The notes beneath the pieces are model-generated. The model saw only the letters and a program-made list of their open reading frames with translations. It did not search any database and was not told the origin of the DNA. DNA of 64,000 nucleotides from Russula earlei. Taxonomy: Eukaryota > Basidiomycota > Agaricomycetes > Russulales > Russulaceae. Shown piece by piece: positions 23,091 through 33,530 of the stretch; positions within the stretch are counted from its first letter, which is position 1, and every line of letters begins with the position of its first letter. The DNA lies in the NCBI GenBank assembly GCA_025769875.1, contig JAGFNK010000013.1, forward strand, positions 62,001 through 126,000, in the 5' to 3' direction. The position numbers were made by a program, and so were the translations under genes.

Positions 23091-24838
23091 TCAAGTCTGA
23101 TTCCTCCTCCATGATGAAAAACTGAGCGCCCCAATAACGCCGACGACAAGTAAAGCTGTGCCGGCACCGACCAGACCCGGCACGTACAGGTACCATGCGC
23201 CGTCCAAGTCATCTATTCTGCGCGCTCTTTGAGGAACTTGAACCACCTCTTTGTTTGGGGCCCCTTCTCTCGCGATGGGTCGTCGACGGGGTTGGTTATC
23301 CTCCGATGACACACGAAGGTCAACGGAAGGCATCCGTAACCCTAGTTCTGTGGCTTTGTCATCATCCGGCGACCCCTCGTCTTCTGCAGGGAGAGCTGGA
23401 ACTTCGAGGGACGGATAAAGTGCACGAGCACACTCGAAAGTAGCGGCTTGCAGCTTCTCGATCGCGCTTCCACGCAGCAGTGCTTCCACCTTCTGAGGTG
23501 CCAGGAAGGTGCTGTGACTGGGACGGAAGGCGAATGGAGGACAAGGGGGAGTATGAGCTCGTGAGAAGCATGGAGGCTGCGCCTTCCAAGTGAAGGAGGC
23601 CAGCTTCTAAATAGAGCTGGGCAAGACCCTGGGGTCCGCCTAGGGCTTGTATGTAGTAGCTTGTTCGCCCCTGTTCAGTGGCATCCTCAGACAGCAAGAG
23701 GGGATCAGGGAGAGGAACATAGTGGCTGACAAGGCGCATGGTTGCAGACGGGAGGTGTGCCTGGAGCCAAGCTCGCCTACCCAAAAAATATCAGAAAATC
23801 GATGAAAGTAGTAAAGGGGAAGATACTCGCGCAAAGTATTCAAAAGCCTTGTCATGATCTTTCCTGATATCGAACAATTCTAATGCGGTCAAAGTGAGAC
23901 TTGTGGGGTCCATATTGAAAGGTGACTCTGCCTCAATGACGATCCATTAAAGGTAGGAGTACATGGGGAAAGCGTCTCCGATACGGGACCGACGATGAGT
24001 GAGGGCCAGATGATCGAATCGGACTTTTCCAGGTGGAGGGTCAACAGCCGGCCTGGCCCTGGTGCATTGAGAGACTCGACGGATGATAATGGTGAAACTA
24101 TGTTGGGTGCGAAATGCAGTGGCGATCCTGTACGTGATTTTTGTTGCTTGCGACGACGAGAATGGGATATAGTAGAGAAGCCGAATTGTTCATCCGTCGA
24201 GGAGACAGACGACGACAATCCCGGAGATGAGACATGGAAGTCCTCAGTGTCAGAGGTAGGTCCGCTTGCGAGGGAAGCTGCGAAGCTACTCGAAATCTCA
24301 GGTTCGGAGATCAACGCGTATGAGGACCGGGTTGATGTCGTGGAGGTCGTGGAGGTCGTGCGGTCACGGAGTGACAGCCCGGAACCTCCTGGCTCGAGTT
24401 GCCACATGGAACCTGCCTTGTCGACATTTCCGTACAGGCGGCCCTTGGAATGGACACAGATCAAATTCCTCGGCAACAAGTATTTCTCAATGAATGAATA
24501 CCTTGATAAGCGGTGGTTGATCCCGAACACCAGCCACAAGAATGTCCTGCTCTATGATGACCTGATGAGATACAAGTCAAAACCACCCGATCCTCATGAA
24601 GGAAACGTGCGGACTTGGAGTTCATCGTCTTTGGTGTTATAAGGTACAAGGAGAAGGACGGTGGCCTGGTATAAGGTCAAGTGAGTTGCGAACAGGATTG
24701 GGACAAGTGACAGTACCTGGTCATGGGACTAAGAAGAGGTGCCGCATACGCAGTCAGCGGTCGATGAATGAAGACATGTTACCACTCAACTTGATGCCAG
24801 GAGTATGTAGAGCTTGGATAGTCGGAAGATCTACTCAT
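23091..24838 (-). CDS. CS (p23/NudC-like) domain protein with C-terminal membrane anchor
   Basis: The start at 24838 gives MSRSSDYPSSTYSWHQ, the usual opening of a CS domain. It continues with TVLLLVPYNTKDDELQV, DILVAGVRDQPPLIK, GRLYGNVDKAGSMWQLEPG and, after a Ser/Thr-rich insert, LLTLHLEKSDSIIWPSLIVG. CS domains act as co-chaperones, often with Hsp90 or dynein regulators. The second half (MDPTSLTLTALELFDIRK, LGGPQGLAQLYLEAGLLHLE, ALYPSLEVP) looks helical and repeat-like. The protein ends in one strongly hydrophobic segment (LVGAGTALLVVGVIGALSF) close to the stop, so it is probably tail-anchored. The frame breaks at 23437-23439. AASRYF and ECARALYPSL are separated by one extra base in a T run on the sense strand. 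The exact family name is uncertain. Confidence 0.75.
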
Positions 24839-25075
24839 ATTGACGGCCAATGGTTGTGAGAGGAAGGAGGGCGTTGAGTTGATTATGTAATGAGAGTCAT
24901 CTCGCGCTAATTCGTCTTCTAGCCTCTCTCAAGCACAGCAAGCGAGGCTGGCATCCACGCGGGCTTTGGGAATGCGTGACGTCTCTATGCATGCATGCAT
25001 ACATATAACCTCCCTTCGATGGCCGTCAATCGCTTGTCGCCGTTCATCTCCTGCCTCTGCAGTACACACCCGACC

Positions 25076-27986
25076 ATGTCCCGCTATGCCCCATCTACTA
25101 CGGACGATTCCCTCTTTTATCACTCCGTTCATTCAACCCCGCCTAGACGACCAAGCGCTGGCGTTTCTCGTCACGACCTCTTACCCCTTCCTGCTCTTTC
25201 GAGAACACGGACCGAGTCTTCCGCGGTGTCTGCTTGTTCTTATCGTTCTCATCAGGGAGTCGACCGTGACACATCATTTCCCTGGCCATGGCACAAGCCG
25301 TCCGCCGACTTCGATGACCGCGAGAAGATGGCACTAGTTACGGATGAACGTCACGACCTGCCGATTCCATCAATGAGGTTCTGGGAGGGATGGCGAGTAG
25401 TGCTTCTCAATTCTTGTCAGTCCGTGCCACTTTCCTCAGACCCAGCCTCTGACGGTCACTAGGGTTCAATATTCTCCTCTTCTTTCTTCCTGCTGCCGTG
25501 AGTAAGCGCGTATTATGACGCGTGCTCGTCACGAATTGTTTCAGTAGTGGGTCATTGATTCAAAGTCGGATGATTCAAAGTCGGATAGACCCCACACAAT
25601 AATTTTCGCCTGTGCGTGCTGACGTTGTCCATCTCCGCTTGGCATACCCTGACTATAGCAATAATGGATAGTTTGCATCCTGTCCATGATACCGCTTGTT
25701 AAGGTCTGCATTTCGCTAGCTCGCCGGTTATCCACTCATCAATATATACATTTAGCTCCATGACCTGGCAGTTCGAGAGTTGGCAATGCGCTTAGGAGGC
25801 TCCAAGGCGGGCCTTCTACACGCTAGTCTGGTCCGTCTTTCTCTCGTTTTCTGTAGGATTGGCTGATACGTTTTCCCAGAGTAACATGTAAGCGTTTTCC
25901 TCTCCTAAAATTCCATCTCTGATCAGCGTCTACCGGGCAGAGTGGAGTTAGTAATAGCCGTACGTCTCCACATACGGTTGGCCATTTACTTATGAACCTT
26001 AACTCGTTTATCGTAGACCACGGCTCTTCGCAAGTGCGAGCTGAGAGTGGTCCAGTCATCGCGTAAGCGCAAAGTCCTCATGACATCCCTTTTCACCTAT
26101 GTTTCCACAGTGATAGGCTCCATGCTTAGTAAATTGCGTGAGCGATAGGTCTTTCGCCACCATGCTTACCCTAATATATACAGTCCTGGTATTGGGAATG
26201 TGCTTCTTTGCAGGTGGTCTGCGATTTGCGGAGCAAGGCTTCGATGCCAGTGAGACGTCCTCCCACTGTCAAGGATTTGGCTAATTACAGCGATTGTCCG
26301 TTATCTAGCCACTACGCAAGTTCATTCCTCACTCCTGAGCATCAGCGTCGGGGCTGTTCTCATGCCCGCAGCGTTCCATTTCTCCTTGAGCTGGAGGACA
26401 GAAACTACGCAGACAGACCAGAAGTCAGCTATTTTGAAGATGAGCCATGGTGTAGGCATCTTGTCATTCAAACGTGAGATTAATCCTAACGTTACCATAA
26501 AGGTTTCGGTCGTCCTTGTTACAGGTGCGACTTCCATCGATGAAGTGGGATGTAAATATATTCCAATATATGCGCCCAGTATATTGCGGCTACCTCCTTT
26601 TCCAACTTTGGTCACACACATACCTCTTCGAAGATCCAGAAAAAACCAATCGACCTGCCATTGGGCGACCTCGTTTGCACCAACGGCTTAGTCAATTCAG
26701 AGTGCCCGAAAGGAGTCGTGAGAGCAGTGCCGAGTCAAGTCCAGGGCATCTTGCTTCCACCCAGGCTTGCCCACAGGGCCTAAGCCACAAACGGCCTCTG
26801 ACCTCTGCCTCAGACCTATCCCTTCCCCTCGCGAGCGGAACATCAACCTCGCTGGGCTATGTCTACACCCGCGGAACTGTAACGCCAGCACCGACCTTCG
26901 GTTCAACGGTTAAGCTCGTGCGCGACGGCCGTTGTACAGTAACATCACTGCCATCTAGGGAAGAGCTGCCATCCGCACCCCACGTCAACCTAGGTGAGAG
27001 TTCAATTCTTGAACACGTTGGCGAAGACGAGTCGGGTGTGGTGAGTGGAGGGAAGGCCACGGCATTGGATGCACATGAAGAGGAGAAACCTCGACTGAGT
27101 TGGACGTTGGCATTCGCTCTTCTCGCCTTTGTCACGATCGTGCGTCTCTCGCTATGGTCGTCTCATCCAGATGATTTATCCACATCTAGCTGGTTGCCGC
27201 CAATGCGGAGGACCTGGTCGAATCTATGGACACATTGTCTGGGAGTATTAGCAAGGAATGGGTAGCCCTCATTCTACTTCCTATGATGAGGTGTATAGCA
27301 GGTGGGTGGTCTGTCCTTTAACCCTGGGTTTCGCTTCTGATGAATATAAAGAGTGCTTGACCGCGATTAATGTCTCGAGGAAAGACCGCCTGACGCTGAG
27401 CATCAGCGTTGCTGTGGGCTCAACGATTGTGAGTTGGCCTGCTGGTGACCGAACCAAGCAGGGTGCTAACTACCAGGCAAACATTTTAGCAAACTGCCCT
27501 CTTCGTAATTCCGTCAGTGAAATGGTTGGCTTCATCCGCCCGTGTTCTGATGCCATTCTTTTGAATAGACTCATGGTGATCCTAGGTTGGATATTAGGAA
27601 AACCCCTTCCGCTCCTTTTTGACCCTTTTGAATCAATAGTACGTTTCCTTGGCCCTTTGATAGCTCATCTGTGTATTCATGATACGTGCACAGGTTTTGT
27701 ATATCTCCGGTAGGGTTCATGTAATGTCTATGTCAAGGGACATGTCTCATTGTGTCGCAGTCCACGTCATGTCCTATGTCGTGGGAGACGGAAAATCGAA
27801 CTGGCTCGAAGGAGCAATACTCATATGTCAGCTTTCATCTTTCATCTGTCCTGTGCTCCCAAAAGTCGCTGACGTGAACTCTATGGTGCAGGTTTCTACA
27901 TTAACATAGCCGTGAGCTTCTGGTTTTACCCCGGCTCGACATATTCTAGCACACTTGGGAGTTGCACGGTTGACCTCAGACGATGA
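25076..27986 (+). CDS. CAX-type Ca2+/H+ antiporter-like protein with eroded ion-binding motifs
   Basis: Roughly twelve exons with GT-AG borders rebuild a vacuolar CAX protein. It has a Ser/Pro-rich N-terminus from the ATG at 25076, then FWEGWRVVLLNSWFNILLFF, LHDLAVRELAMRLGGSKAGL, LRKCELRVVQSSLIGSMLSK, VLGMCFFAGGLRFAEQGFD, LSISVGAVLMPAAFHF, CGYLLFQLWSHTYLFED, a long loop, then SGSISKEWVALILLP, VSRKDRLTLSISVAVGSTIQ and LGWILGKPLPLLFDPFES. CAX proteins load Ca2+ into the vacuole using the proton gradient. The two GNxxE ion-binding signatures are altered. The first reads PGRVE and the second reads RCIAEC where GNAAEH is normal, although splicing and spacing are preserved. It may be an inactive paralogue, a changed transporter or a young pseudogene. 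Confidence 0.75.
25557..25586. repeat. 15-base perfect tandem duplication
   Basis: The unit GATTCAAAGTCGGAT is repeated twice head to tail in noncoding sequence of the CAX-like gene. Confidence 0.9.
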
Positions 27987-28402
27987 CATCCCTACCCTTC
28001 CTTCGGATGCGACTGAACGGTCTGTTCTGCGCATATATCACGTCCCATTACATCCCGCTTCCGCCATAGACCCACGCCCCTGCTTCAGGACCGCGTGTTG
28101 AATTTTACAAATAGTACATGCTATATAACTAGTAGGCCTGGCCTTGGGCTCGGCTATGTTCATACCACTATGTTCATACCACGGTAGCACAGTAACTCAT
28201 TGTGAGAAGGGATGCCCGCGTGCGCTCCTTTTGCTTGTAACGAGCTTACTCACTGTACCTCTTGCATGGCTTGCTTGCGAGGCTTGCAAACCTCCCCTAG
28301 CCACTTTGCTTCAGTTTGTGTGTGTGAAACCTCAAGACCGTGGTCCACTCTATTATGATGCATGGGATATTGTGATAGATCCTCTTGTGTACTGAAAACT
28401 TA
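27987..28402. other. convergent intergenic region
   Basis: This lies between the 3' ends of the CAX-like gene and the uridine kinase gene. It includes a 14-base tandem duplication (TATGTTCATACCAC twice, 28155-28182). No gene is seen. Confidence 0.5.
28155..28182. repeat. 14-base perfect tandem duplication
   Basis: The unit TATGTTCATACCAC occurs twice in direct succession in noncoding DNA. Confidence 0.9.
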
Positions 28403-30915
28403 TCAATCGAGATAGTACCTATCGCCTGCAAAAAAAAAAAAAAAAAGACAATCAGGTCAGTCAGCCCGCTAACACGCGGACCGGGGTGGCGAAGACGGGT
28501 TACCGATTTGTCCCATCCCGGGCTCGACGACCCAAGCCTTGTGCTGCTGCGCGTCGTCAAACCCGGCTTCGTCCGGGTACGCCGCGTGCCGCACGGCATT
28601 CTCGAGCCAGACCTCGCGCAGTCCGTCGTCGACCGCCCCGGTGACGATGTTCACGTCCGGGAACGTGCGGCGGAGATGCGCGACGCCGCCGCTGCGGGCG
28701 ACGAGGAAGGTGACGAAGATGATGTGCGCCGGGTTCACGCCGTGATCGAGGAGGACGCGGATGGCCATGAACCCGGCCGCGCCGGTGCCGATCTGCCACG
28801 CGCCAACAGAAATCGATCCATGAGGGGTCAGCGTGGTGGTGGTCAGCGAGGCGGGGGGTCATCAGCGCTGCTTCGAAAAAAAAAAAAAAAAAAAGAAAAG
28901 AAAGAGAACGTGCCTGGGCGTCGAGGAGGAAGACCCATGTGTTCACCGCGCGATGTCTCTCGCGGATGCAGTCGGGCAGTTTGGCGTGGAAGAGCAGGGG
29001 CTCTCCCGTTTTCGAGTCCGACTGAACGAGCAGGGAGCCGATGGGCACGTCGTGGATGACGCGCTGTAGGCCTAGCTCGAGAGGCCCGCCACTCGATCGT
29101 AGGCGTTAGTGTTGAGCATGCACGGAAGCCCCTCTGGCACGGCCGTGTGGTACTTACGAACGAAGGACGCTTACGCCACACAGGCTCTGCGGACGTCAAA
29201 GGCCGTCAAATGACACGAGACGGGAAATTGGGGAAGCGTGTACTTCGACATCGATCGCCTTGCCCGTGCTTTGCACTCCAACGGGAGTCTCGATCGTAAC
29301 GTCCCGGTAAGGAAGCTTTTCCATCGCTCTCTTCGACCAACAGAGTCGCCAATCGATCGGTGAAGAAGATAAAATCTTGTCGAGTTGACGTTCGATCGCG
29401 CAGGAACGTGTACATACCCTGTGCGACATGAACACAGTGACACTTCGACCAGGACGAAAACGCCACCTTGAGCTGTGGCGTTTGTTCCAAAACGGTCACC
29501 CCGAGTTCATCGGTGCTCGGGGGACCTCTGGAGAGCGATGGCATCAGAGACAGAGAGGCAGCCATCTTCTGGCGGAAATGGCGCGAGCGACGTTCGAGCT
29601 GCCTCTGTATATGCGTGGAGATGAGCTCGATGGCCACAGCGTTATCTTTTCCAGGGACGATCTGCGTGGATCAGTCGGACACGATGTCTCGTGGGCGAAA
29701 TACACACTATGTCGGCATGTCGAGCACTTGGAAGGACAAAATTGTCGTAGGAGGGCTTGACGTAGCGAAGGTATCTTCGAACGTGGGTCACGACGCTCTT
29801 GGGACGTCAGGGAAGACTTACTGCTCCAATATGCCATCTACGGAGCGCCCTCGTTCCTTGGTGTCGCGCGCTATGCGGCGCGCAAGCATGAGATCAGAGT
29901 CCGCTTGTACGAATATCTGCCGAGTTTCTTTGAGTGGTCGACGAAGGCAGTCTTGCACGAGCAGAGCTACCTTGAGATCATATAGTTTTCGCATTTCAGG
30001 GTCGTGAAGAGTCAGGATACCCTCCGCTGATGACGTTATGTAGCACGGCGTTGTCGTGGAGGAATCGAATGATCATACCTATGATAATAGTTGCCCCGTA
30101 TAGGTACTGGGTCTCATCCAATCGCTGATGTTCTGTGAACGAATAGACAGGGATCTTCGTCTGCTGGAGGTTCTTGAGGTCGGAGAGACACTGTAGAAAG
30201 GGGGACAAAGCGTTCGGTGATTAGTTGCTTATGAGTACCCGGAGAACACGGAGGCACTAACAGATGCGAACAGGTCCATATCGATAGAGTTGGGATGGTC
30301 AACATCCAACCGTGAAGCGAATGCCAGCGCAACCTCCTCAGGTGTGTGCTTCTTGTAGAAGCTATCCTACAGGTCACAGACCATCATCAACGGCGCATGG
30401 CGAACCAATGGCTGGATCAGCTGAGTACCTGTGACATGATAACGACGGCGGGAATGGAGCCGAGCGCGCGCACGATCTGACGCGCGACATGTGTCTAGTG
30501 CACAGCACGTAAGGTCCAGTCCAGAGCTCGCGGAAACACACGAGCAGTCCGCAGACCTTTCCGCTGGAAGATCCGCCTGCAGAGCGAGTGAGAACTGGCG
30601 AGTTGGATTTCGGAAGGGGGAGGCTTGCACACCGGCTATCGCAATGACAAAAGCTGGGGAGATGGATTGGCCATCCTCTCCGTACCTGCACGGGCGTTAT
30701 CAGAGTTCGGGTGCACGAGCCAGGACGATACTGTGCCATGGGGGCCTTCCGTGAGACTTCAAGATAGTATTGGTAGGAACCTTGGTGCCGATCAGGGGAG
30801 TCGACTTGATGTTCGCGATTGGGGTGGGAAGCGGAGACGCGACTGTGGTGGATCCATCTGTGTTTACCGACTGACTGCGACAGCGACTGCGGGCATCGAG
30901 GTAGTCAGTCATCAT
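28403..30915 (-). CDS. URK1: uridine kinase with C-terminal UPRT-like domain (Urk1/UCKL type)
   Basis: This pyrimidine salvage enzyme phosphorylates uridine and cytidine. The kinase half has HGRPPW-YGEDGQ, the P-loop IAGGSSSGKTHVARQIV, VVIMSQDSFYKKHTPEE, DHPNSIDMDLF, LTLHDPEMRKLYDLK, SVDGILEQYLRYVKPSYDNF and ISTHIQRQLERRSRHF. The second half is the UPRT-like domain: FLRDRTSTRQDFIFFTDRL, SLCGVSVLRSGGPLELGL, VPIGSLLVQSDSKTGEPL, IGTGAAGFMAIRVLLDHG and VEPGMGQIGDRYYLD at the stop. The two-domain build is normal for this family. Two introns need GC donors (30686-30736 and 28793-28913). The final intron ends in about 16 T plus GCAG on the sense strand. One base is extra at 29330-29336, separating ATLLVE from RAMEKLPYRDVTIETPVG. 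Confidence 0.92.
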
Positions 30916-31568
30916 AGTATGCAACGCTGATCAAGTCCGAATCGCCTAGTCGTCACGGCCACGGTTCCCGCTGCACGAAGACAAGGTGTTCGTCTCTGCC
31001 GTAATGTCGGCTATAACGCGCATCTCTGAGTTATTGACTACTCTACGGTGTGTTGAGAAGGGCAACTCTGCTCCGATGCCATTTCCGCACCCATTCCAGG
31101 ATGTGCCAGTGGTTCCAATTGCCAAAATTTACTCGACCACCACATGCTATTGTATCTGGACTGCACACGAATTCTTTTCTCTCTTTTGAATTAATAACAA
31201 CGTCTGATTGCCATGTTCTGGCCTTATAGCACAGGTTTACTACCTGACCCCTTGTTCGTGTGCATTTATCGATGATACAGAACTGTGGAGCACAGACAAC
31301 TTACGTTTCCCGTAAACGTGTCAGAATCCCATTGCACAATACACTCCCCGACGTTGAGACCCTTCCTCCTCCCCCCCTTGCTAGACAATCCTAGGGGTTC
31401 AAGTGCGACGTTGAGCTAGTCCATTGAGATAAACATAAGTGCCAGTAAACAGAAGCAATCGAGTGACGATGTTACTCGGTTGCTTCTGTTTACCTCTGTA
31501 GGTCGTGGTGGTCTCCTGCGAGGGATCGAAGGTTTTTATACCGAGTGCGCCACCTTCCGGAATTGGCA
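30916..31568. promoter_or_regulatory. divergent promoter region of URK1 and ATG17
   Basis: The region separates head-to-head genes. It contains a strong inverted repeat (31445-31493) about 75 bases upstream of the ATG17 start and otherwise no clear element. Confidence 0.5.
31445..31493. repeat. inverted repeat, 20-base arms with 9-base loop
   Basis: Arm 1 (31445-31464) begins GTAAACAGAAGCAA and arm 2 (31474-31493) ends TTGCTTCTGTTTAC. Nineteen of twenty positions are complementary, and the one mismatch would be a G-U pair in plus-strand RNA. The spacer is GACGATGTT. It can form a long perfect hairpin in the ATG17 leader or promoter. Confidence 0.85.
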
Positions 31569-33450
31569 ATGCTCTCTTCCTCTCCTACCAATCGTGGTGA
31601 ACAATCCCATCTCATCTCTCTAGTACTCCAGTCAAGGGAGGCCCTCCAACAGGGAGAGGCACTCTGCTCTGGCGCCAGTGTCACATCCGCGTCTTCGGCC
31701 AAGGAGGCCACGGACCTCATGGCTCTCAACGCCAAGATTCAGTGGATTAGCAATGCGGTCCTTGAACAGCTCAAGGCATGATCAAATGTGCGTTCCTCTG
31801 CCGTTGGTAGCTTACACCCGTGTAGCTAGCTGCCACAATGGCGAACCTTATCGAGGAGCGTCGCGGAAAGCTCGAAAAGCGGACACAGGTGCGTCCGCGT
31901 GAACTCCTTCACACGCATCCTCCCACACTCCTAGGCCTGGGATTCTTCTCGCTCTAGAAATTTCGATACGCTCGATGCGGTTCTCGAGTCCGTTGGGGAC
32001 CCGTATTGTACCACCCGGCTTTCACGAGAATGCCACCGGATCGTCGATATTCGTTGACCCCTTGTTGTCTGAAGCCGAGACAGAGGCATCGCCCCATATC
32101 ACAGCGCCTGATCATAGCCCTGCCCTTACCATCCGCCATAGCAACGTCCATGTTGTCAGCACGTCTAGAAAAGTTAAAAGGCTAAAAGACAAGAGCCGTT
32201 GGAAGACGTTGCGCGACTTTGTAGACGAACGCGCGATCGAAGATGCTCTCGAGAGAATAGAGTCCGAGCGGAACAAGCTAGAAGTGAGTGGACAGTATTC
32301 CGATCATGACAGTCCTAACCGGGCTGCTGGTCATGTTACTGCAGGATAGCCTAGCAGTGACAGCTAGTTACACTGCGACATTACAAGAAACACTGCATGC
32401 CATTCGAGATTCTTTGCCACCTGACAAGCCGGTCGTAGACGTCCGGAAAATGTTATCCACACAAGAGTACTGGTCTACTGAAATGGCAAACCAACTTGAG
32501 GGCTTGGCCAGACACTTTGAAAAGATGGGGGTTGCGCTGAAGGAGAGTGAGGCTGGTGAGAAGTTCAGTGAGGGTGATATTCAAGGTATGCGGTCTTGTA
32601 CCCAGTGTATTTTTGTGGTGATTCAGGTTTATAGAGATGATGCGAGATGCAGAAGAGCTTCCCGTCATCCTTGCCGAGTTGAAAGATGCTTTGGGGGTCA
32701 TGGAACGAGGCCTGTATGTCATCTCTGCTCGCCTAGCCCCTAATGGAACTGACCTAGTTGGTAGCGAAGAGCTCCGATCAGCGAAGCAAGTGTTCCAGCA
32801 ATATCTACAGAAACATCGTAGTACTCTCGAAGATCTCGAGGAATTGGGTGACATCATGGACGCTATGCTACGCAGGCAAGACGAGATCGAGGTCGGTCGC
32901 TGCGACTCGGTTGTTTATCCTCAGTCTCATCGGCGTGCCCTCATTAGGCTGATTGTAATAGCCGCCTCGAGGCTCTTCACCAGAATCTTGTAATCATCGA
33001 AGACCTCATACGGCAGTTCAATGCTTATCGATTGTCCTTCGGCAAGCTACTTGTAGAAATCGCCCGCCGGCGGCAGTACAAAGATGCCGCTGAGAATATT
33101 GTACGCGGCATGATGGCACATTTGGAAGCTATGTCAGAGGGTGTGTCCTGTTAACTCCATCTTCCTTGATTTTGTCTAGACGCCATCGCAGAGGAACGAT
33201 TGGTTCGCGAATCGTTCAACGCAGAACACGGCGAGAATTTGCCCTCTGATCTGTGTCTTTACATTGAGAACCCGCCTACGAGGTGGCAAGTGATACCGCT
33301 CGATGGCGACGCTGTGGAGTCTGTTCCGGATGTCGACGATGACTTGCTGGTGGAGGTATACTGAAATCCCTTGCATTTTCTTTGACGACTTCTGACATCT
33401 CGTGATAGGCCAAAGACAGGGAAGAACCAGGAAGCGAAAGTATTGATTAG
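31569..33450 (+). CDS. ATG17: autophagy scaffold protein Atg17
   Basis: Atg17 nucleates the phagophore assembly site with Atg13 and Atg1. The start at 31569 leads to HLISLVLQSREALQQGEALC and ALNAKIQWISNAVLEQLK, then NLIEERRGKLEKRTQ, AWDSSRSRNFDTLDAVLES, SRWKTLRDFVDERAIEDALE, HFEKMGVALKESEAGEKFS, MMRDAEELPVILAELKDALG, HRSTLEDLEELGDIMDAML, LLVEIARRRQYKDAAENIVR and HGENLPSDLCLYIENPPTRW. The protein is almost wholly helical, which fits the crescent coiled-coil scaffold. Intron 1 (31776-31825) begins with GC (gcatga), and the reading frame stops at once if it is not removed. One extra base at 31990-31992 separates DAVLES from GTRIVPPGFHENATGSSIF. The remaining introns are GT-AG and in phase. Confidence 0.9.
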
Positions 33451-33530
33451 CTTTTTATTACATAATAAAGTCAATAGACCCAAACAAATGGCTAATGTCT
33501 GTCTGCGGTATTTGTATGTAAATCACGGAA

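Noticed and set aside
23430..23442. Programmed +1 frameshifting (TTT CGA G) in the CS-domain gene
   Set aside because: The slip to TTC is conceivable here, but the other offset sites share no slippery codon pattern, so a sequence error is more likely.
30686..30736. Suspected frameshift at the first URK1 junction
   Set aside because: A GC-AG intron gives HGRPPWYGEDGQ exactly, so no extra base is needed.
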